Shown here piece by piece: positions 5,165-10,058 of a stretch of 10,058 bases of DNA. The notes beneath the pieces were generated by a model. It was not told the origin of the DNA, did not search any database, and saw only the letters and a program-made list of their open reading frames with translations. This DNA is from JALYQB01 sp035640155 (GTDB taxonomy: Bacteria > Actinomycetota > Actinomycetes > Mycobacteriales > Pseudonocardiaceae). The stretch covers positions 1-10,058 of the forward strand of contig DASQWR010000214.1 in NCBI GenBank assembly GCA_035640155.1, written 5' to 3'. The translations under genes were made by a program, and so were the position numbers. Numbering within the stretch: position 1 is the stretch's first letter; every line of letters starts with the position of its first letter.

Positions 5165-5959
5165 ATGCCGTTGACCCCGGCCGACGTTCACAACGTCGCG
5201 TTCAGCAAGCCGCCGATCGGTAAGCGGGGCTACAACGAGGACGAGGTCGACGCGTTCCTCGACCTCGTCGAAGCCGAGTTCGCCAGGTTGATCGAGGAGA
5301 ACAACGATCTCCGCAACCAGGTCGAGCAGCTCGAGGAGCAGCTCACGGAGGCGCCCGCCGTCCCGAGCCGCCCCGAGCCGATCCGCCAGGTCGAGCCGAT
5401 CCCGGCGGTGCCAGCGCCGTTGATGGTCGAGCAGACCTCGCCGGGCGATGAACACCACCTCCAGGCGGCGAAGATGCTGAGCCTGGCCCAGGAGATGGCT
5501 GACCGGCTCACCGGTGAGGCCAAGGTGGAGGCCGACGGGATGCTGGGCGAGGCCCGGACGAAGACGGAGCAGATTCTCTCCGAAGCCCGCGTCAAGGCCG
5601 ACAGCATGGTCAACGAGGCCCGCGGGCGAGCCGAGACCATGATCAGTGACGCCCGGATCCATACCGAGACGCTCGAGCGGCAGGCGCGCGAGAAGGTGCT
5701 GGCCTTCGAGCGCGAGGCACAGCGCAAGCACGCTGAGATCCTCGGCGCGGTCAACCAGGAGAAGGCGGGCCTGGAGAAGAAGATCGACGAGCTGCGTACG
5801 TTCGAGCGTGAGTACCGCGCGCGGTTGAAGACTTACCTGGAGTCCCAGCTCCGCGAGCTCGACGGCCGTGCAACGGCAGCACCGCCGGCCGACAGTCAGG
5901 GCAGCCGGCAGGGCTTTGCCTCGACCGGATTCGGTGCTCGGGCCGAAGCGGGTGGCTGA
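5165..5959 (+). CDS. divIVA: DivIVA/Wag31 polar growth scaffold
   Basis: This cytoplasmic coiled-coil protein binds negatively curved membrane at the poles and organises apical cell-wall synthesis; the actinobacterial homologue is Wag31. The 264-residue product has the conserved N-terminal lipid-binding domain (LTPADVHNVAFSKPPIGKR, then GYNEDEVDAFLD at 22-33), a first coiled coil to about residue 61, a Pro-rich spacer (62-92), and a long second coiled coil (about 95-232). Residues 117-193 form seven successive 11-residue units of the type xEARxKxExxx, a hendecad periodicity. The tail after 236 is Gly/Ala/Ser-rich and disordered. The spacer is where mycobacterial Wag31 has its kinase-targeted Thr, but only T61 and T91 flank it here, so that control may not be conserved. 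The start is fixed by a strong Shine-Dalgarno. A hairpin follows the stop. Confidence 0.96.
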   Translation: MPLTPADVHNVAFSKPPIGKRGYNEDEVDAFLDLVEAEFARLIEENNDLRNQVEQLEEQLTEAPAVPSRPEPIRQVEPIPAVPAPLMVEQTSPGDEHHLQAAKMLSLAQEMADRLTGEAKVEADGMLGEARTKTEQILSEARVKADSMVNEARGRAETMISDARIHTETLERQAREKVLAFEREAQRKHAEILGAVNQEKAGLEKKIDELRTFEREYRARLKTYLESQLRELDGRATAAPPADSQGSRQGFASTGFGARAEAGG

Positions 5960-5964
5960 CGGCC

Positions 5965-5990
5965 GGTGCGGATGATTCTCCGTCCGCGCC
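5965..5990 (+). terminator. Hairpin after divIVA, probable terminator
   Basis: Beginning 5 bp after the divIVA stop, 5965-5974 pairs with 5981-5990 over ten positions, including two G/T pairs, around the 6-nt loop ATTCTC. No T tract follows, as is usual for hairpin terminators in high-GC actinobacteria. It would end or attenuate the division-gene transcript before the next gene at 6011. Confidence 0.5.
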
Positions 5991-6010
5991 CGATCGGCCG
6001 GTGCTGAGCG

Positions 6011-6598
6011 ATGCTGCTCGTGGCTCTGCTGCTGTTGCTGGCTGCTGTCGGGCTGCTGGTGATGTCGTTCGCCACGTCCGCGACGTGGTGGGCGTGGGCA
6101 TCCATCGCCGTCAGTGGTCTCGCCGCCGCGGTGCTGGTCGCGCGGTGGTGGTGGGCACGCCGTCGCCGGGCCGCTGCGTCAGGTCGGCACCGCGGGGTGC
6201 GGAAACCCGCCATCCGCACGGCCCTCGCCAGCGAGCCGGGTGCCGCACCTGCTCCTGCCGTCGAGGAGCCCGTCCCCGGAGACGGCGTTGCAGCGGCTCC
6301 GTCGGCGAGGGCACCGTCGGCGGAGGCCCCGTCGGAGGGGGCTTCGGCGGACGGGATAGCGCCTGCCGAAGAGGAAACCGACGCCGCGGACCTGCTGGTG
6401 GTCTGCGAACTCGAGGACGAGGTGCTCGTCGTCGACGAGCACCCTCGCTACCACCTGGCAGGCTGTGGCTGGCTGGGATCGAGGGCGGTGGAGCAGCTGG
6501 CGGCGAGTGAAGCCCGCAGTCTCGGCTTCACCCCATGTGCGCGATGCGGACCGGACGCCGAGCTCGCAGACCGTCACCGACGGTCCCGGTTGGGGTGA
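6011..6598 (+). CDS. Uncharacterised two-TM protein with C-terminal His/Cys motif
   Basis: I recognise the general type, a small membrane protein found after wag31 in actinobacteria, but no established function. The 195-residue product has two N-terminal hydrophobic segments (about 2-19 and 24-44), a short basic stretch (RWWWARRRR, 45-53) that should be cytoplasmic, a disordered Ala/Pro/Glu-rich linker (about 70-122) and a compact acidic C-terminal domain. This last contains YHLAGCGWL (147-155) and GFTPCARCGPD (172-182); H148, C152, C176 and C179 give an H-x3-C...C-x2-C set that could bind zinc or iron, or be redox-active. An in-frame TGA at 6005-6007 means the ATG at 6011 is effectively the first usable start; no Shine-Dalgarno is evident. 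The adjacent divIVA hints at an envelope or growth role, which is only context. Confidence 0.82.
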   Translation: MLLVALLLLLAAVGLLVMSFATSATWWAWASIAVSGLAAAVLVARWWWARRRRAAASGRHRGVRKPAIRTALASEPGAAPAPAVEEPVPGDGVAAAPSARAPSAEAPSEGASADGIAPAEEETDAADLLVVCELEDEVLVVDEHPRYHLAGCGWLGSRAVEQLAASEARSLGFTPCARCGPDAELADRHRRSRLG

Positions 6599-6669
6599 CC
6601 GGGCACTGCAGCTCGCCGTGACTGATCGGTGCGCCCCGAGCCCACCGGGTCCGGGAGACGCCCGACCGG

Positions 6670-6675
6670 GACAAT
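6670..6675 (+). promoter_or_regulatory. Candidate -10 box of a leaderless antiporter transcript
   Basis: GACAAT ends 6 nt before the ATG at 6682, the usual distance from a -10 box to the transcription start, and no Shine-Dalgarno precedes the ATG. A bulged hairpin (6648-6655 with 6661-6667) lies just upstream and could end the preceding transcript. No clear -35 is visible. Confidence 0.35.
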
Positions 6676-6681
6676 CCGCTC

Positions 6682-8160
6682 ATGATCGGGGTGGAACTGG
6701 CGCTGGGCCTCGGTGCGGCGGTGCTGCTGCTCGCCGTGCTCGCGGTGCGCGCGTCCACCCGGCTGGGACTGCCCTCGCTGCTGCTCTACCTCGGGATCGG
6801 CCTGCTAATCGGCGAGTCCGGGCTCGGCATCGAGTTCGAGGACACTGCGCTCACCCAGGCGTTGGGCATCGCCGCGCTGGTGCTCATCCTTGCCGAGGGT
6901 GGTCTCACCACCAACTGGTCGGTGGTGCGTTCCGCCCTCGGGCCCGGCGTCGCACTCGCCACTGTCGCGGTGGCGGTGAGTATCGGTGCCACCAGCGTGG
7001 GACTGCACTGGCTGCTCGGTCTCGACTGGCGCACCGCGCTGCTCTGGGGAGCGGTGCTCTCCTCCACGGACGCGGCCGCGGTGTTCAGCGTGCTGCGCGG
7101 CCTGCGGGTGCCGCAGAGGCTGGCCGGCGCCCTGGAGCTCGAGTCCGGCATCAACGACGCCCCGGTGTTCGTGCTGGTGGTACTGCTCACGACGGCAGAG
7201 GCATGGCACTGGTGGTCACCGCTGCTGGTGGTCTACGAGCTCGGGGCCGGAGCAGTCGCAGGCGTGTTGCTGGGCATGGCAGGCGTCTGGGCGCTGCGGC
7301 GGGCCGCGCTGCCCTCGACGGGGCTCTACCCGCTGGCCACGGTGGCGGTGTGCGTGCTGGCCTACGCCGCCGCGGAGCTGGTGCACTCCTCGGGTTTCCT
7401 CGCCACCTACCTCACCGGGCTCGTGCTCGGCAACTCCCGGTTGCCGCACCGGAGAGCCTCGCTCTCCTTCGCCGAGGGGCTCGGTTGGCTCGCCCAGATC
7501 GGGCTGTTCGTGCTGCTCGGCATCTACGCCTCGCCGTCCCGGCTACCCGCGGTGCTCGTGCCCGCGCTGCTCGCGGGTGCGGTGCTGGTGTTGCTGGCCC
7601 GGCCGCTGTCGGTGCTGCTGGCTACCGCCCCGTTCCGGATGCCCTGGCGGGAACAGGTGTTCCTGTCCTGGTCCGGGCTGCGCGGTGCCGTGCCCATCGT
7701 GTTCGCCCTGTACCCGCTCACCGAGGGCATGGTGGATGCGGAACGGCTGGTGGACGTGGTGTTCGTGCTGGTGGTGCTGCTCACCCTGCTGCAGGGGGGC
7801 ACGCTGTCCGGGCTGGCCCGCTGGCTCGGGCTGGATCGGCCCGAGCAGGGCACCGAGATCGAGGTGGATGCCGCACCGCTGGCGGACATCGGGGCCGACC
7901 TGCTGCAGGTCCGGGTGCCCCCGTCCTCGCGGCTGCACGGGGTGTACCTGGCCGAGCTGCGCCTGCCGGTCGGGGCGACGGTCAGCCTGGTCGTGCGGGA
8001 GGGCGCGGGATTCACGCCGCAGAGCACCACTCGCCTCCAGGAGGGTGACCAGCTGCTGGTGGTCACCACCGCTGGAGGTCGTGTCGCCGCCGAGCGCCGC
8101 ATCCGGGCGGTGCACCGCGCTGGGCGGCTGGCCCGCTGGAAGGGCGAGACCGGGGACTGA
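6682..8160 (+). CDS. CPA1-type potassium/proton antiporter (NhaP2/CvrA-like)
   Basis: This is a cation/proton antiporter of the inner membrane, probably exchanging K+ (or Na+) for H+ in pH and cation homeostasis. The 492-residue product has about a dozen hydrophobic segments over residues 1-380. It carries the CPA core motifs LSSTDAAAVFSVLRG (126-140, D130) and LESGINDAPVFVL (153-165, N158-D159), the paired acidic ion-binding region of this superfamily, plus GLRGAVPIVFALYP (332-345) near the end of the membrane domain. Residues about 405-475 look like a TrkA-C (RCK-C) regulatory domain (LPVGATVSLVVREG, then LQEGDQLLVVTT), as in NhaP2/CvrA-type K+/H+ antiporters; it may bind a nucleotide ligand. 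It ends 46 bp before lspA. Exact ion specificity cannot be told from sequence. Confidence 0.9.
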   Translation: MIGVELALGLGAAVLLLAVLAVRASTRLGLPSLLLYLGIGLLIGESGLGIEFEDTALTQALGIAALVLILAEGGLTTNWSVVRSALGPGVALATVAVAVSIGATSVGLHWLLGLDWRTALLWGAVLSSTDAAAVFSVLRGLRVPQRLAGALELESGINDAPVFVLVVLLTTAEAWHWWSPLLVVYELGAGAVAGVLLGMAGVWALRRAALPSTGLYPLATVAVCVLAYAAAELVHSSGFLATYLTGLVLGNSRLPHRRASLSFAEGLGWLAQIGLFVLLGIYASPSRLPAVLVPALLAGAVLVLLARPLSVLLATAPFRMPWREQVFLSWSGLRGAVPIVFALYPLTEGMVDAERLVDVVFVLVVLLTLLQGGTLSGLARWLGLDRPEQGTEIEVDAAPLADIGADLLQVRVPPSSRLHGVYLAELRLPVGATVSLVVREGAGFTPQSTTRLQEGDQLLVVTTAGGRVAAERRIRAVHRAGRLARWKGETGD

Positions 8161-8180
8161 TCGCGTGCTGGTGGCTCCCC

Positions 8181-8199
8181 GACCGGCATCGGTCACAAT
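8181..8199 (+). promoter_or_regulatory. Candidate lspA promoter with small inverted repeat
   Basis: CACAAT (8194-8199) is a -10-like box ending 7 nt before the GTG at 8207, consistent with a leaderless lspA transcript. It abuts a perfect 5-bp inverted repeat, GACCG (8181-8185) and CGGTC (8190-8194), that could be an operator. No ribosome-binding site is visible for any of the possible lspA starts. Confidence 0.35.
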
Positions 8200-8206
8200 G
8201 GTGTCT

Positions 8207-8800
8207 GTGAGCATCCCGCGTGACGACGGCGGCCCACGGCTTTCCCCGGCCGGTACGCCGCTACCCCCTCAGGGTCGTGGCCGGGGCGGGCTGCTGGCCG
8301 GCACGGCCGCGATGGTCCTGCTGCTCGACGTCGTCACCAAGGTCGTGGCGGTGGCCGCGCTCGAGGGTGAGTCCCCGGTCCGCCTTCTCGGCGGCGGGCT
8401 GTACCTCGTCCTGTACCGCAACCCCGGCGCAGCATTCTCCCTGGCCACCGGCCTGACCTGGTTGCTGAGCCTGGTGGCGGTGGCGGTGGCGGTGGTGATT
8501 CTCCGTCTCGCTCCGCGGCTGCGGTCGGCGGGCTGGGCCCTCGGTCTGGGTCTCGTGCTCGGCGGAGCGCTCGGCAACCTGGTCGACCGGTTCTTCCGGT
8601 CACCGGGGCCACTGCGGGGTCACGTCGTGGACTTCCTCTCGCTGCTGGCGGCGGACGGCAGCGTGTGGCCGGTGTTCAACCTGGCCGACTCCGCGATCGT
8701 GTCCGGCGGTGTGCTGCTGGTGGTCCTCTCCCTGCTCGGGCTCGACTACGACGGCAGCACCACCCGGCAGCGCCGAGCCGTTGCGGGACCGCCGTCGTGA
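8207..8800 (+). CDS. lspA: Lipoprotein signal peptidase (signal peptidase II)
   Basis: LspA is the inner-membrane aspartyl protease that cleaves prolipoproteins before the lipid-modified cysteine. The 197-residue product has a short hydrophilic N terminus and four hydrophobic segments (about 29-51, 85-100, 109-125 and 160-178). The family blocks are YRNPGAAFSLATG (70-82), GGALGNLVDRFFR (119-131, catalytic D127), GHVVDFLSL (138-146) and WPVFNLADSAI (154-164, catalytic D161). GTG at 8207 is chosen on the CACAAT box 7 nt upstream; ATG at 8198 and GTG at 8201 are in frame and would add two or three residues, a difference of no functional weight. The stop overlaps the rluD start (GTGA), so the two are probably translationally coupled. 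It should process lipoproteins such as the siderophore-binding type at the left edge. Confidence 0.95.
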   Translation: MSIPRDDGGPRLSPAGTPLPPQGRGRGGLLAGTAAMVLLLDVVTKVVAVAALEGESPVRLLGGGLYLVLYRNPGAAFSLATGLTWLLSLVAVAVAVVILRLAPRLRSAGWALGLGLVLGGALGNLVDRFFRSPGPLRGHVVDFLSLLAADGSVWPVFNLADSAIVSGGVLLVVLSLLGLDYDGSTTRQRRAVAGPPS

Positions 8801-9744
8801 CCGCGTCCACCCGCACCCTGCCGGTGCCCGACGGGCTGGACGGCTTGCGGGTGGACGCGGGCCTGGTCAAGCTGCTCGGCTTCTCTCGCACCGTTGCCGC
8901 CGCGCTCGCCGAGGGCGGTTCCGTCCTCGTCGACGGGGCACCGGCGGGCAAGTCGGACCGCCTGGTCTCCGGTGCCTGGCTCGAGGTGACGCTACCCGAG
9001 CCGGACCGGCCACCTGCTCGCATTGCGGAGCGGGTGCCGGGGTTGCGCGTGCTGCACGAGGACTCCGACGTGATCGTGGTGGACAAGCCGGTGGGCGTCG
9101 CCGCCCACCCGAGCCCGGGGTGGACGGGTCTCACCGTGCTCGGCGGCCTCGCCGCGGCCGGGGTGGAGGTGGCCACCTCGGGGGTCGCTGAGCGGCAGGG
9201 GATCGTGCACCGCCTGGACGTCGGCACCAGTGGGGTGATGGTGGTCGCGAAGTCCGAGCACGCCTACTCCGCGCTCAAGCGAGGGTTCAAGCAGCGCTGC
9301 GTGGACAAGCACTACCGGGCGCTCGTGCAGGGCCATCCCGACCCGAGCCGGGGCACCATCGACGCCCCCATCGACCGCCACCCCAAGCACGACTGGCGCT
9401 TCGCGGTGGTGGCGGGTGGCAAGCCGTCGGCGACGCACTACGAGGTGATCGACGCGTTCCGCGCTGCCTCGCTCTGCGACGTCACCCTGGAGACCGGCCG
9501 CACCCACCAGATCCGGGTGCATTTCGCCGCTCTGCGCCACCCGTGCTGTGGCGACCTCGTCTACGGAGCGGACCCCGCGCTGGCCAGCCGGCTGGGGCTG
9601 ACCCGGCAGTGGCTGCACGCCTCCCGGCTGGGCTTCCCGCACCCGAGCGACGGCCGCTGGGTGGAGTTCACCAGCGACGATCCCGACGACCTGCGCAGTG
9701 CCCTGGACGTGCTGGCCGGGTCCGATGCGGGGCGGCTCCGGTGA
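8797..9744 (+). CDS. RluD-type RNA pseudouridine synthase
   Basis: This enzyme isomerises specific uridines to pseudouridine, most likely in helix 69 of 23S rRNA as RluD does. The 315-residue product has an N-terminal S4 RNA-binding domain (about 16-66, RVDAGLVKLLGFSRT and VLVDGAPAGKSDRL) and the RluA/RluD catalytic domain. The latter shows VIVVDKPVGVAAHPSPG (92-108), the active-site block IVHRLDVGTSGVMVVAK (136-152, catalytic D141), KHYRALVQG (171-179), LETGRTHQIRVH (231-242) and GDLVYG (252-257). Length is normal. GTG at 8797 overlaps the lspA stop, and the next gene's GTG at 9741 overlaps this stop, making a three-gene coupled string. lspA-rluD adjacency is widespread in bacteria. RluA or RluC paralogy cannot be excluded without a tree, so I give no symbol. 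Confidence 0.93.
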   Translation: MTASTRTLPVPDGLDGLRVDAGLVKLLGFSRTVAAALAEGGSVLVDGAPAGKSDRLVSGAWLEVTLPEPDRPPARIAERVPGLRVLHEDSDVIVVDKPVGVAAHPSPGWTGLTVLGGLAAAGVEVATSGVAERQGIVHRLDVGTSGVMVVAKSEHAYSALKRGFKQRCVDKHYRALVQGHPDPSRGTIDAPIDRHPKHDWRFAVVAGGKPSATHYEVIDAFRAASLCDVTLETGRTHQIRVHFAALRHPCCGDLVYGADPALASRLGLTRQWLHASRLGFPHPSDGRWVEFTSDDPDDLRSALDVLAGSDAGRLR

Positions 9745-10058
9745 CCTCCCGCGCCCGGTGGGTGGTGCTCGCGGTGCTGCTGGTGGCCTTCGGCGCGGCC
9801 GTCGTGGCGGCCGGACAGCGCGAACCCGGCCGGCCCCCGCTGCCCGGGGTGGAGCGCCTCGGACCCGAGCCAGGCGAGCCGGTGGCGGGTTACCTGGCGC
9901 GGGTGGCGACCTCGCTTCCGGCCCGAGGCGCCGGCCCGGCGTGGGCGCTGGTGCAGCTGGAGGACCACCTGGACGCCGCCACCGCCGCCGCGCTGAGCCA
10001 GGACGTCCGGCTCTCCCGGGTGGTGTTGCGGGTGCCGCTGCCCCGGGTGCAGACCGCG
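9741..10058 (+). CDS. Hypothetical single-TM or secreted protein, 5' part
   Basis: An open frame runs from GTG at 9741 to the window end (106 codons without a stop); the 3' end lies outside. The start overlaps the rluD stop (GTGA), the same junction type as lspA-rluD, which supports it being real and coupled. Residues 1-6 include two arginines, then a hydrophobic stretch (WVVLAVLLVAFGAAVVAAG, 7-25) suits an uncleaved anchor or signal peptide, placing the rest outside the membrane. What follows is Pro/Gly-rich (GYLARVATSLPARG at about 55-68), then a region with alternating hydrophobics (AWALVQLEDHLDAATAAAL). I do not recognise the family. No lipobox cysteine is seen after the hydrophobic stretch. 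Confidence 0.75.
   Translation, partial: MTSRARWVVLAVLLVAFGAAVVAAGQREPGRPPLPGVERLGPEPGEPVAGYLARVATSLPARGAGPAWALVQLEDHLDAATAAALSQDVRLSRVVLRVPLPRVQTA

Noticed and set aside
6986..8197. Plus-strand open frame upstream of lspA within the antiporter gene
   Set aside because: The translation is extremely Cys/Arg/Trp-rich, as expected for the +1 frame of a membrane protein gene. It merely runs into the lspA frame, whose own start is at 8207 (or 8198).

Overview
The window is high-GC DNA (about 70% GC by eye) with the gene order of the downstream half of an actinobacterial division and cell-wall (dcw) cluster: ftsZ, pgeF, a YggS-type PLP protein, sepF, a YggT-type protein and divIVA/wag31. Protein wording, such as a PptT-type phosphopantetheinyl transferase and a SepF with a long linker, points to the Mycobacteriales/Pseudonocardiales. 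I favour a Pseudonocardiaceae-like organism, but that is inference.

Left edge (1-1247): the 3' end of a siderophore-type ABC transporter binding protein, apparently broken by a one-base frameshift near 200. It converges on, and overlaps, a minus-strand pptT-like gene. A 276-bp gap then carries divergent signals: a candidate leaderless promoter for pptT, and an imperfect 29-bp inverted repeat plus a GATAAT box in front of ftsZ. In most actinobacteria ftsQ lies directly before ftsZ. Here iron-uptake and carrier-protein-activation genes occupy that place.

Centre (1248-5990): six plus-strand genes. ftsZ, pgeF and the YggS gene overlap by 4 bp at each junction, which suggests translational coupling. 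sepF, yggT and divIVA follow at 64-72 bp spacing. Products: the Z-ring GTPase, a peptidoglycan-fidelity laccase-domain enzyme, a PLP homeostasis protein, the FtsZ membrane anchor, a small membrane protein and the polar-growth scaffold. divIVA has its own plausible promoter and strong Shine-Dalgarno, and a 10-bp hairpin follows its stop.

Right part (6011-10058): an uncharacterised two-TM protein with a C-terminal His/Cys (putative metal-binding) motif; a CPA1-type K+/H+ antiporter with a cytoplasmic regulatory domain; lspA (lipoprotein signal peptidase); an RluD-type pseudouridine synthase; and the start of a single-TM protein cut by the window end. lspA, rluD and this last gene are joined by GTGA overlaps. 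The antiporter and lspA both have NACAAT boxes 6-7 nt before their start codons, consistent with leaderless transcripts.

I see no CRISPR array, transposon, prophage gene, tRNA or rRNA. Most of the window is conserved housekeeping. The unusual points are the left-edge arrangement, the signals before ftsZ, the pentapeptide repeats in both FtsZ and SepF linkers, and the His/Cys membrane protein.
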